Assembly: GCA_973895155.1 (NCBI GenBank)
Contig: OZ316897.1
Coordinates: 18,786,001 to 18,850,000 of the forward strand
Direction of reading: 5' to 3'
Source: Marsupella aquatica
Lineage: Eukaryota; Marchantiophyta
Length of the DNA: 64,000 nt
Under the pieces are notes generated by a model. The model worked only from the letters and a program-made list of their open reading frames with translations, was not told the DNA's origin and did no database searches. A program made the translations under genes and the position numbers. Below are positions 23,401 through 35,157 of this stretch, piece by piece (position 1 is the first letter of the stretch; each line of letters starts with the position of its first letter).

Positions 23401-24994
23401 AACTCAGAACAATCATGCAATCTTTCTCATTTTAGGTATTCCAATGCTTCTTTATTTTTTAGCATAATATTGTTGAGGCAAAGTGTCATCAAGTGGGAGT
23501 GTTGTCCAATATATAGGACCAAGGGTGCTTCACATTCTGAAAAAATTGTCCATCAAAACAAAATGATATTATTTTTACAGATGAAAAACTCCATTTCACA
23601 AAAGACCAATTTGGGCGATAAAGGTTGGGCAGAAAAAGAATTAATACCCTTCCTGTTCTCACCCTAATAGGTGTCTTCCACATAGATTGCTCCTTCTTCG
23701 TTCCGACCCATCCCATTTTCTTTCACTCTAGATTGTTTCCTCTTTGGGAGATTGTAAAGTTGTGGGGGAGCTTTTCATTTCTATGGTAAACACTTAAAAA
23801 AACCAAGTTGTCCACCCAATCATTTATTCCCTCACCCCATCCATTTGGTACCCTACACCCTCGCCTACACCCAAAGCCCTCCTCCCTGGGCACACATTTT
23901 GTTTTCCCCCTTTTTTTCTCACCACTCATATTAATTTCTCAGCCATAGGGGCCTCACTCTAAGGAAGGGAGGGGTGTGGACGGATTTGGCATATCACATA
24001 CAACCCTTTTCAGTAATGAACGACGTCCCTACAAAATAAGCAAAAATAGCATTTGATCATTTTTAACCCTCTTTTTTGGAATATTTCAAACCCGCAAGAG
24101 TATTCCAAATTTTGGTTTACAAAACCTTCTGTAAAACACTATCATTTGTTTACTGTAATGCTCAAAACTCAAGAACACTTTTAATGTTCTTTCACAAAAA
24201 TTTATAAAAATACAAACTATGATTCCCGTTTTATGGGCTTTGATAGTTTCCCCTTAAAGAATAAGAAATCTTCTAGGTAAGCTAGTTATTCACTCTTGAT
24301 ATACCAGAAAAAATAAGTGAGGACTTCAGGTGTTAAACCCCAAAACACCAACAAACTCTATGGCCTCACCCCCCATTTTGTTTCTTCATCTATCGGCCAA
24401 AGATTTCTTTGTCTCTTTTTAATTGCAAAGTGAGAAAAATTCCGTTCATCAACTTTGATTTTTCTCCCATTTTCTGGTACATCCAGACCCACCCAAACAC
24501 TCCTCCCATGTCAAATGTCTGCCCAAGCTCCCCCAAGGCCACCCCACGCCTGCCCAAAATCAATTTAAGATCTCAATTAAATATATTGAATGAATTTATT
24601 TAATTTATTTATATATATATAGATATATATACTTCAAGAAATATTTATAATTCATTCTAAATTTAATATATCTAAATAATATAAATACTTAATATTCATG
24701 AAAATAACTTAAAACAAATCAGAACAGAACAAAGAGAACACAACCAATTTCAGATTGAAGGAAATATATTGCACGGTCAATTTGATCAATATTGCACGTC
24801 CATTCCCTGGACTCCTCAAAGCGTTGGCCGCTATCACCCATTGCACATCCCGTTGCTCTAACCTTCACCCTCCCCAACAACAATTCTTTGACAACAACTA
24901 CCCAGCCAATATGACAAGATTTCTATACCTTCAAACAACAATACACACTCTCGTGGTTTTTAACCATGGTGTCTTACAAAATTTGGGACAAAAT
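20495..24994. other. Intergenic, AT-rich, no gene recognised
   Basis: About 4.5 kb. A 128-residue open frame at 21365-21751 (+) has no recognisable family. 'CAGCGCTCCCTSTCTTGTYGACAT' occurs twice, near 21675 and 21862, as a short direct repeat. Near 22470 'TGGTATCAAACAGTGG' loosely recalls a tRNA-Met primer site of an LTR element, but no LTR was seen beside it. The rest is AT-rich without signal. Confidence 0.45.
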
Positions 24995-25080
24995 CTTGGG
25001 GGTCTAAATATATGGAGGACGTACCCCATCCTCCCCCACCCAATTACCTACGCTGTTTTTATATCTGGATCTCCATACTT
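24995..25080. repeat. Possible truncated MITE copy
   Basis: Opens CTTGGGGGTCTAAATATATGG, like the left end of the MITE at 26492, and follows it loosely for about 80 bp. No right end or target duplication was found. Confidence 0.35.
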
Positions 25081-25669
25081 AATTATTAAGTTAAAAAAAA
25101 TTCCCTCCCCCTTTTAAAAAATTTTTGATTTAAAGAGAAACCTGTGAAACCACACATAGAGGGAAGACTAGGTCACAATAGTTGAACCAATACCTATAGG
25201 TCTTTCCTCAAATGAGCTAACACAAAGTATTGCATATTAACTTCTATAATAAACAGTTGCGCCTTTTTATAGCATGCTCTTCATTTGAATTTGAAGATCA
25301 CAAAAATTAAAGAATCTGACCAAGAGAAGGAATAAACCAAAATTATATTATATTTGTTGTGAAATAAAGAGTGACACGTTTTCCAAGCAATAAATAATGG
25401 GGAATGGCAGGAATGACGACGCACAATAATGAGTATATTATGGAACATCTATATATAGTACTTTATGTACCATCTACTTATAGTACTTACCCTATGATAA
25501 TCTATGTCATAAGATTGATTACAAATATTACATGCTGTAATAAAAAATATCAAAACCAAAAAATAGTACAAAAGGGGTAAAAGAGGGGGGGGGGGATAAA
25601 AAATGAAAAATACAAAGACAAAAATGTTTTTTAGCTGATGATACTTTGTGGTTGTTGTCACTCATTTTT
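25081..25669. other. Intergenic, AT-rich
   Basis: No coding signal. Contains a G homopolymer of about a dozen bases at 25585-25597. Confidence 0.45.
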
Positions 25670-26488
25670 TGCCCCATGACACCTTTTACTAGATAACAAT
25701 ATTTGGTTAATTATATCTTTATTACTTAGACATGTTTTGGACAATGATATTTTTTACTTAATGACATCTTTTGAGAGAGAAGTTTATTGGCATTTTTTGC
25801 ACATCTTTTCCTTAAATATATTTAATGCAACTACATGTTTTACTTCACAACATCTATGATTGATGACATTTTTTTACTTGTTGACAGCTTTGGAGTCATG
25901 ACATTTTTTTACTTGACGACATCTTTTACTTGATGACATATGTTTTACTTCACAACAACTCAAATGGCAACATGATTTCTTTTTACTTGATGATATCTTT
26001 GACATAACAACATCTTTGGTGCCCCGACATCTTTTTACTTGGCAATATCTTTCACATAATGACATCTTTTTACTCGACAATATTTTTCCATGACATCTTT
26101 GGAGACATGACTCCTTTTTTTTTGAACAACATCTTTTTACTCCACGGCTTTTTTTAATGCCATCTTTTTACTTTGCGTCATCTTTGGAGACACAAAATCT
26201 TTTTACTTCATGACATCTTTGGCAACTCAATTTTTTTTAACGACATCTTTTGTGCAACGTACGGGTTTCTTCACAACATCTTGGGCAACACAACATTTTT
26301 GCTTAAAAACACCTTGGGCGACACAATTTTTTTCTCAATGATGTCTTGGGCAACATGATATTTTTTTTTCAACGACATATTGGCCGACACAATATCTTTT
26401 TCCTCAAAGACATCTTGGCCGACACGACATCCTTTTCTCAATGACTTCCTGGCAGACATGACATTTTTTTCTCAGCGACATCTTGGCC
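25670..26488. repeat. Minisatellite of about 33 bp, block 2 left
   Basis: More than 20 degenerate units of the 'GACATCTTTTTACTT' then 'GACATCTTGGGCAACAC' type. Units become regular and most like block 1 toward the right (CTTGGCCGACAC from about 26380). A GTGCAACGTACGGG motif sits at about 26250. The lysine-rich minus-strand frames here come from the repeat. Confidence 0.8.
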
Positions 26489-26794
26489 AACCTTGGGGGT
26501 CTCACCATATGGGGACCTCCCCATCACCTGCGACGTATTTAGGCCTTGGACCCCCTAAAATGTAAGAAAAAAAGTATTTTTTAACCCCTATAAAGTTGGA
26601 ATATTCTTGGAATATTCTAAAAATTATATTAAAAAGACCCTAATGTTCTTATAAGTCTCAAAATTTAATTGAAAAGACCCTATTGTTCTTCTACAAAAAT
26701 TCTTAAGTCTTCCCTTAGAACCAATAAAATGACCCTATCTTTCGTCGCACATGATATGCCATTTTTGTGGAAATGAAATCCCCGAGTGGCCGAC
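26484..26794. mobile_element. MITE, copy 2, inserted in the minisatellite
   Basis: The element spans 26492-26786 (295 bp), with ends CTTGGGGGTCTC and the complement of CTCGGGGATTTC. Flanks are TGGCCAAC (26484-26491) and TGGCCGAC (26787-26794), an 8-bp target duplication with one mismatch that restores the minisatellite unit CTTGGCCGACAC when the element is removed. It aligns with copy 1 along its length in the same orientation. Confidence 0.85.
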
Positions 26795-26937
26795 ACAACA
26801 TCTTTTTTCTCAACGACTTCTTGGCCGACACAACATCTTCTTTCTCAACGACCTCTTGGCCGACACAACATCTTTTTTCTCAACCAAATCTTGGCCGACA
26901 CGACATCTTCTATGCAACGCACGGGTATTGAGCTAGT
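26787..26937. repeat. Minisatellite block 2 right, with terminal motif
   Basis: Four regular 33-34-bp units (CTTGGCCGACACAACATC) end in ATGCAACGCACGGGTATTGAGCTA (26913-26936). A related motif, GTGCATCGCACAAGTATTGAGCTA, lies at 27213-27237. Read on the minus strand it begins TAGCTCAATACCCGTGCGTTGCA, the style of 5' ends of plant Helitron-like repeats, so the minisatellite may be the body of such elements. Confidence 0.65.
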
Positions 26938-28849
26938 ATCAGTATAAAAATATTAAGGACAAAATTGGAAGACTATGGTGCCAACAAAACATTGGGAAAC
27001 ACAATGGGGATGGGTGAGGCACGTGGATGGGAAACAAGAAGGGGGAGGCTCAATCCTAGCACCTTCTTTTTCTCCTGCGGCTAGATAAGAAAAATCAAAC
27101 TATCTCTTCCTTGCAACAACTTCTCTGCCTGACTTATTAAGGACATATTTTCCCCAATAAAATATTTTTCACCTTTGCACAAAGATTTCTTTCACAGATT
27201 TCAGACATATTTTGTGCATCGCACAAGTATTGAGCTAAATTTAATTGTTTCCAAAAATGCATATAATTTTAGACATAATTAATAGACTAATTTTTTGACA
27301 CATCAGTGTATACTACTTTTCTTATGAGTTTTATGCTTATTAAAGTTTTTGCAAATATCACTTGAATATACATATTTTATACACATAATTGTAATTATTA
27401 CAAATTTATGTAGCTTGGTTAATAGGGGTATGCTGACCCCCAAGTTCTCCTATTAAAGGTGGACTTACTATGTAGCCACCAGATCATCTTCCGTCTTTCC
27501 ATGTTTGAGCACTCCATCGAGAGAGCGTAGTTCATATAACCCCTCCATCAGGTCAACCATCTAATTGTAATGCCTCAATCCAAAAGCCTTCCAATTATGT
27601 CCATAGGGGTATTCTTGGGCTGTGAGTTACCATTTCTGGTAAGAATTTTTGGCTGAACATATGTTACGTGATGGGAGACCAAAAAAGTCTCCAAAAAAGT
27701 CTCCCAAGATACTTTTGTTTGCAATACATAGGAATGAAATACAATGTACTACAATACTGGACTTCTATACATTTTCACATTTCCTAAAAAAACCAAAGCA
27801 AAATCCAATGTATTCTATACATTATTTGTATTGAGGCCAGATCATGATGGGAGTGGAAAAAGATGAAGGGAACATTTAATGATTTGTCTTTTGTGTTTAC
27901 TTCATTCTTTTGTTGTTATTAACTTTGTTTGTCTTAAGCTAAGGGTATATTTAATACTTGCTCTTTTAAGTTTAGCCAAATGTGACCAAATCCCCCCTTT
28001 GGTCAGGGGCCTGGTTATGTATTTATTCAAAAGTATGGATGGCAAGATAAATGTATCTCATGTTGATATTGCAAAATAGATCTTCTTCATATGGATGTTT
28101 GCAGTTTTGAAATTTAAACGATAAATTTATCTGATGTTGGTATTGCCAACAAGTATTTGTGCCAAATGGATTTTTGCAATAATTTTATTGGACTGCACAT
28201 TGCGGTTGCGACAACGGCGTGTTGACTATGCATGTGTGTGTGGTTACTATGGTCTATTGTGGAAATAACTGTGAGATAAGTTTGACAAACCGTGTGGTAA
28301 TTTCTTAACAATTGTGATGTAAAATAGTTATTGTACATAACCAAAAACTGGGAAAAATTCGGTCGGAACTTTCATGGTTGAAATCCCGAGTCCAATACGA
28401 GTATCGGACTTTGCGCAAAAAATGGATATGGATTTCTAGATAAGACCATTCATATATCTTTGGAAATTGTGAATCTAAGGTTTTGGCGAACATTTTTCAG
28501 ATCTAATTTTTCCATGATAGATTTAATGTTTGTGACCATTAATTTTAGTGGTTTTGACCATTCCCAAATTTCCTAATTCAATCCAAACTTCGATACAAAT
28601 TACATTATTTTCCCAAAAATTGGTTGTTCATTAAGAAAATGTCAACTTCGCAAGATTTGACGGAAAATGAAAACACACTTCTCATTTGCGGAAATAATTC
28701 TTGTTCGATCGGAAATTGTGTTATCACTGTCCGGTGTCTTTCTCGTGTATAATTGAATCACTAACAAATGTCAACAACCAAGTAGAAAGATACAACTATT
28801 TCAAGGCAGACACCTGGGTCATAAGGAATAAAGAGAATCTGATAAAATA
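26938..28849. other. Intergenic, AT-rich, no gene recognised
   Basis: No coding or RNA signal. A weak duplication near 28045-28150 ('TATCTSATGTTGRTATTGC') is present. Confidence 0.45.
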
Positions 28850-29362
28850 AGAACGAGCATGGCTTGCTATCCCTTCTGATACAATAGATAAGAAGTTGGC
28901 ATTCTTTCTAGTGTGCAAGAGGCTTCGACAGGAGTACAAATGTATACAAAACACAAAGAGTAGAAAGAACTAAATTATACCAAATCTCAAAGAGCTCTAG
29001 TTAATTCCTTGCATTCCCTTGCTGATTCTTCTTGCTTAGGTCACAACCTGGAAGCTCTACGTGAAGCTGAGACAAGCCTTCAAGATTATGAGTTCTTGGA
29101 TGCAATTGATTTACGTAAGAAGTCAAGGATTTGATGGGTAGGAGTTGGGGACACACCCACCAAATTTTTCTTTAACATTGTGCGGATTCATCAACAACGT
29201 GCTTCTATTCCAACCCTTAGGTTATCTGACAGATCACAGGGAGATTCTCATGGAGGTAGGTAACTTCTATCGCACATTATACTAACCCGATGCCCCGGAA
29301 ACCAAGTAGAATAAGGAAGCAAGGCAGAAAATCCTCAAGTACTCCTACCCACATCTTTCCGC
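28850..29362 (+). mobile_element. LINE fragment, 5' (pre-RT) part, decayed
   Basis: Over shifting frames this reads KKLAFFLVCKRLRQEYK, later EALREAETSLQDYEFLDAIDL, then GVGDTPTKFFFN and REILMEVGNFYRTLY. This is the order of plant L1-type LINE ORF2 between endonuclease and reverse transcriptase (the GDxNTKFF and FYxxLY landmarks). Stops and frameshifts show it is inactive. It ends at the gypsy element's left LTR, and the 3' part resumes at 37139. Confidence 0.65.
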
Positions 29363-29866
29363 TGAAGAATCAGATCTTTCAATGAAATCTCAATAGAATC
29401 CAAACAATGATCAACGCCAAAAATACGCACTCAATCCGGTCTGATCCGATCACACACATATGTCGAGCCAACGCACCTTGCACTCAAGGAATCCACGCTA
29501 CATAGAGAGAGATCTCAGCCACCATAGGCACCACACAAGCTCCCCTCTCCAAGGCTCAACATTGAAAGATAACCTTTCAATGCCTCACAAGAGAGAACTA
29601 CCCTCTCACACAAACCTAACGGAACCTTATCGGCTCATATAGCACACATACCAAACATACGGATCTAGATAGTATAATACACTCTAACACTACCTAGGAT
29701 GGTGTGATAGCTGTCGTGCGCATACACATCGCTACACAACATACATCACTTGTCACATACATCGCTTATCACTTAAATCCAGACAAAGTCACACTGCCAC
29801 ATCACAAACACAAGAGAATGGAATTATACAAGTGGAACTCATGTCCACACATGTCCAAAACCCACA
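29363..29866 (-). repeat. 3' LTR of the gypsy element
   Basis: The 345 bases to 29707 match the right LTR. The extension to 29866 is inferred: on the element strand a purine run AGGGGGGCGAT is followed by TGTGGGTTTTGG, a plausible polypurine tract and LTR start. Full LTR length would be about 504 bp. Confidence 0.6.
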
Positions 29867-30429
29867 ATCGCCCCCCTAGCTGGGAGTAAGGTCCCCTAAC
29901 TCTAGCTAGCCATGAGTTCTACAAGGTTGATATACACCTTGTTAGGTGTGAAGATCAACAGGTCGGGTGCAAGTGAGCCCCATCGATCACCTACCTACAA
30001 TCCATATCTTCCAAGATCACTCTATTCATTAAAAGTGTATTTTACTTTGTTCACTTTTAGGCCTCTAAATGTTCACTTTTTGGTTTCTAAATGTACACTT
30101 TTTAAACCCAAAAAGTACATTGTAGTCCAATACTCTACACCTAAATGGTGAATTATAAACTTGAGGACACATCCTAGTTCATTTACAAAGGATGAACATG
30201 GTGGTATATTTGATGGCCATCACCTTTATTTCTTGCCCAATTGTACACTTTTTGAAAGCCAAATGTACACTTTCTATTACCCAAATGTTCATATTTTGAA
30301 TAATAATTCACTTTTAATGAGTAGATTGAAGAGAACACAACTGATAACTAGTCGGATATACCGACACTGAGGATACAACCATGATCCACTAGGAATCACC
30401 TGCAATGGTGGTGTCAAACACGACATGTG
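29867..30429 (-). other. Gypsy element 3' untranslated region
   Basis: Non-coding stretch between the integrase frame and the 3' LTR. It contains several 'AAATGTACACTTTT' phrases (30050-30290). Confidence 0.5.
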
Positions 30430-32700
30430 TCATCCTCTAGAACATTGATCATAAATAAACATAGTAGCTGCTCCCTGAGCAAATCCACACAACATACATT
30501 TCAAGCCAGCACGAACATGTGTCAAGCTTGGATCTACTGTACCATCAATGTTGGGAAGGTGACATGGTGCACAATTGCGCACATGATCCTTCCAAACCAT
30601 ACCATCGCGTCCCTCCAACATCAAGACACCAAAAGGCAACACTTCACCTATGGTCACATCAAGTGTTGTGGATGTTGTCTGCTGCAAGTAAACATAATCT
30701 CCAGGATGAAATCGCCAAATGCTGGCACGATAACCTCCTCCACAAATAGTGGCATACCTCAAAGTATCACGATGTTGGGCAATGGCAAGGTTGTCAAAAG
30801 CCATAGGCATCACTCTCTGAAATACCTGTGCTCTCTCTGAACACACCTTGATCCAAACATCAGGATCATCCAAGTTCACAACTAATGCAGTATCACGACA
30901 AATAGCTGCTGGCAAATCTGGCTCTCTACCATAGAGCAAAAAGTAAGGTGAGAAGGATGCAAGTGATGTTCGGTACCCCATAGCTAACCAAGGTAGCTGG
31001 AGATCCCAATCTCCCAAATGACCAACCTGCAAGCCATACTTACGCAATCCTCTCTTCATAGTCTACACAACTCTCTCAACTAATCCATCTACCTTAGGAT
31101 GATCACGAGAGGTAGTACAATGATCAATCAAACCTTGCTTACATAAATTCTCAAACTCTCCATGGAACTCAGTTCCCTGATCAGTCAACACCTCAGCTGG
31201 TGCTCCAAAATGATTGAGTACATGATCCAAAAATGTAGCAGCAACTCCTCCACTGGCTTTATCTGGCAGCGCCACTAGCTCAATCCACTTGGAGAAGTGC
31301 TCCACCATGACCAAAACATACCGATTATGACGTTGGGTAAGAGGCAATGGACCAGCAAAATCCAAACTCCAACGATATCCCAAATCCATGATTGGCAACG
31401 GGTGCAACTGGGGAGTGGGAGCATTAAATGATGCTCTCACTCTATCACATACCACACACTTAGCTATCAATTGCTGGACATGAGTGTGCATACCACGCCA
31501 CCAATATTGTGTCTGCAGCAAGCTGTAAGTGCACTTCACACCAAAGTGACCCAACTCCTCGTGCGCATGTTGCACCAAATGTACTCGTTGTGATGGTTTT
31601 GGTATCACCAACACCCTACCATCATGCGGTACTCTCAGAAGATGGTTTCCCTCCCATCAAAACCTCTTAGCTCTCTGTAGAACCCTGTCACGTTCCTTGG
31701 CATCAACACTGCCAACAATAGAACTATTGCGCAGATATTCCAACACTCTCACATTATTATGAATATCTTGTTGTCCAGAAGTTACCTCACCAACATTCAC
31801 ACCTGAAGACTCATCATCCATTTCATCCAATGAGGTAAAGTCCATAGATCCACTGTATGCAGGCACCCAACAAAGAAAGGCAGATGCATGCCATCCTGGC
31901 ACTATCTCCTTATCTGACTCATCATGCCATCTAGCTCCAGTCTCATCCTGTTGACTGGTACATGGGTTGCGGCTCAACCCATCTGCATCCAAGTTCACCT
32001 TTCCAAGTCTATGTACAACCTGAAAATCATACTCCTGCAACAACAATGCCCATCGTGCAAGCTTCCCAGTAAGCTTGTTAGACTCCATTAACCACTTGAG
32101 AGGCTGATGATCAGTGATCAAAGTGAAAGGATTACCAAACAAGTAACAGCGAAAGTGTGCCATAGCCCACACTGCTGCCAAACACTCTCTCTCATAAGAG
32201 CTATACTTAGCCTCTGCTAAATTGTTTGATCTACTGGCATATGCCACAATAAACTCATGCCCTTCATCATCTTTCTGAGTCAACACTACTCCAAGTCCTA
32301 CTCCACTCCAAACAGTGTGTAGCTAAAATGGTCTACCTGAAATGGGTCTTCTCAAAATAGGGGATGATGCCAACCTCTGCTTCAACTCCTAAAAGGCATG
32401 CTCCTGGTCATCACCCCAAGTCCATTCCTGATCCAACTTAGTGAGTATGGTTAAAGGTTTAGCAAGCTGGCTAAATCCTTTAACATACCTCCTATAGTAG
32501 CTCGCCAATCCCAAGAATGCATGAACTCTGCTCACATTAGTAGGACGAGGAATCTGTGTAATGTCCTCCACTTTAGTCTGCTGTACACCCAATTCAATCC
32601 CCCTGGGTATATAGTGTGGCCCAAATACTCAATCTGGTCTTGGAAGAACTTACACTTGCCAGGATGGAGCTCTCAATCTCTCCAACACAAGTGTCCTCAC
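30430..32700 (-). pseudogene. Gypsy pol: RT end, RNase H, integrase (broken)
   Basis: From right to left: LHPGKCKFFQDQIEYLGH and the end of RT (PTNVSRVHAFLGLASYYRRY) at about 32700-32390. Then RNase H (YERECLAAVWAMAHFRCYLFG, LITDHQPLKWL) at 32330-31960. Integrase zinc finger (HEELGHFGVKC to CVVC) and catalytic core (SLDFAGPLP, LTDQGTEFHGEF, VDGLVERVV) fall at 31570-31066, with the integrase C-terminal part at 31059-30430. In-frame stops occur at 32333-32335 (TAG where PFQLH is expected), at about 31654, and at 31063-31065 (TAG where VVQTMKR is expected). The YVDD-containing RT core is absent. Confidence 0.85.
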
Positions 32701-33250
32701 AGAGTATATATAGCTGCCAATCTGAACACTTTTGCAGGACCAACTCCCAAGTTCAACATGTCTGTCACTAAAAATAATGGGGTGCGCACTATGGTAGTAG
32801 CCGCCCCCAACAGGATACCTATCATCCCTGCTGCATCACTACCTAATTCTGCCAACTTACCCACACCAGGGTTTGTCCAAATCGGGTTCATAGAGGCAAT
32901 CTGAACTGTCTCTGACAATGTAAAAGACTAAGGAAGCTTTATTTGTCGATGTGCATCCCCCCTCTATGGATCTAGCTCCACTACTGCTCCTTTGGCTCAA
33001 GAGCTTTGGCTGCTCCACGTGTCAAAGCTACTGATGCATCAATATGTGCAGTGCCACACATGAATCCCATGGTGGCAAGGTCTCCATTAGCTCCATAAGA
33101 TATGGAAGGACCATGGGATGTGGAAGGTCCATAGGATGTAGATGCCCCATCACCAGAAGTAGGTCTCACCTGGGAACTAGCCATGGCCTCATTCACAATT
33201 GGGTGTACCTTGCAGGAACCACTTTCAGGACTGAAAAACATGCTTTTTTA
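32701..33250 (-). other. Unrecognised coding-like insert before truncated RT
   Basis: Where a gypsy element should have protease and most of RT, two open minus frames lie instead. One (32697-32918) contains WTNPGVGKLAELGSDAAG. The other (32981-33241) has Ser/Gly/Tyr-rich repeats (STSYGPSTSHGPSISYG). I recognise neither. They may derive from a different element or be a rearranged spacer. Confidence 0.4.
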
Positions 33251-33800
33251 GTGAAAAATGACTTGAATCGTAATATGGAAAAAGGTTCATCATGATTTTA
33301 TCTCAAGACATTTAAGTCTAATTTTTTCACAAGACTATTTTACATGGTGTAACCTACCTTACCATGTAGATACATCAAGTTTTCAACTGTTTTAAGGGAT
33401 CATGTTATTGATGGCCTTACATAAGCCAAAATTATTGATTATTTTTGTTTTGTACATAAAGGTTTAGTGTGTGTCACTATTTAAGTTTTGAAATATAAGA
33501 TTATGCTATTAGTATGCATGCTTTGGTAAAATTTCATTGTCTAAAATACATTTTTTAGAGTCATTTTGAGTCCTTAAATGATGTGACCCGTTGCGTGACA
33601 AGTCCTTTTATCAATCTTTGAAGGACATATAAGAAAATCTTTAAAGTCTCAAATGCTAGATAATTTAATGAATGTTACCAACCTATAGGATGTTTATTAA
33701 GTATAGTACATCAAATTTTCTATATCATCTCATTACACCCTAAAAATGATATCCTAAAGCATAATAAACTATGGTCACTTTTGAGTGTGACATTCCTTTT
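33251..33800. other. AT-rich non-coding insert in the gypsy element
   Basis: About 550 bp very rich in A+T between the gag end and the preceding block. No terminal repeats were identified. Possibly a decayed insertion. Confidence 0.35.
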
Positions 33801-33819
33801 GGGTCCTATAATTGTGAAT

Positions 33820-35157
33820 GAGGCCCCATGGCAGCTAGTTGTTGCTCCAATTGAGCAATTTTAGCATCCTTTGGATCTATGGTTATAGCAGGGGCAACGT
33901 CACCTCCCTATCTCTATGCATGTGGCATGTCACGACCACGTCCACCACCTCTACCTCCTCCTCCTCTTCCCTGATCATGTGTACGGGATCCTCCTCTCTG
34001 TAACTCAAGATGGAGTGAGAAACACCTATCCTTGATGTGTCAAGGAGCTCCACAATGATCACACTGTCGCTGATCAGGCGCTGATGCTCCCCTTGATCCT
34101 CTATGATCTGGGCAATATTTCTGTGCATGATCCCCACCACAGGCCCAACATCCTGACTGTTGTCCAGCATAAGAGGGCACAGGTCTCCGGTTGGTAGACT
34201 CTTGTGTAGTAGGCTTCTTCCTTTGGCTCTTCCGTGCAATAGGCTATGGTGTGGATGTAGATGCAACCTTTGGTGCTTCCTTGGCAAATCTGGAAGTCAC
34301 CACTTTCTCATTCATCATATTGAGCTCAATGCGCTCATAAAAGGGTAAAAACAATCGCTAATATGGGATCTGCATCCAAGAGTGACATCTCTCACTCTAC
34401 GTCACAATTCTCTATCCAGAATTGCATACCAAAACTGGACTGCCTGAGCCTCTGTCACTCCCTTGGTGATAGTGATCAATCTGTGCATACGAGTGTATGC
34501 CTCACGTAGACTCTCTCCAGTCTTTTGCTGGAACTCCTCGAGACCCTTCAACTTATCAATTCTCACACCCTGATAGTTCTGCTTCAGTACCTCAAAGAAT
34601 TCCACCATAGGATTAAATGCTGGTGCAACTCTTGTCCATATCACAATCATACCGGCAGGAGTAGCGGTGGATGTTGTTGGAGTGCTACTGGTGGATGGTG
34701 TGCCACTCTGGCTAGTGCTGCTAGAAGAAGCAGTAGTTGTGGCAATGGATTGGGTAGCCGCACTAGTGCCATAGGTGATGGATACGTAATTAGGCGATCA
34801 ATGCTACCTCCATACCTCAATCTCAACCAAAGGAGCCTTCCAAAACTCATGGTAATCATCCATGGGTGGCCCCTCCAAATGCTGAAATAATCCCTTCTAT
34901 GCCATGAAAGGGGTAAACAAAGTGGCGTTATGTTGCAATGTCTGCATATCGCACCACGTATCAAACTCCTGGATGAAGTCATCCAGATCAATTGTACCAA
35001 CTGCACCAGAGTATCGTCGTGGGCCCTTTGTAGCCCCGTACATCTCTTCCATATCCCACAACAAAGGTGCAATCACCTGATGACAAGGAGAATTGGTCAC
35101 AGAGTCCTTGTCAGAATCACTGTCTGAAGCTATGCTGCTGACTACTACCAATGTCAT
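33820..35157 (-). pseudogene. Gypsy gag (broken)
   Basis: The Retrotrans_gag core reads FFEVLKQNYQGVRIDKLKG and EEFQQKTGESLREAYTRMH (34650-34402). It is followed by two zinc-knuckle-like motifs, CWACGGDHAQKYC (CX2CX3HX4C, one residue shorter than usual) and CDHCGAP*HIKDRC, where the stop (34040-34042, TGA) replaces the usual glycine. A Gly/Arg-rich tail follows. The N-terminal part starts near 35157 with an Asp/Ser-rich stretch. Several stops break the frame. Confidence 0.75.

Noticed and set aside
25874-26459. Lys/Ser-rich open frames in minisatellite
   Set aside because: Produced by units near 33 bp that carry no stop; not protein genes.
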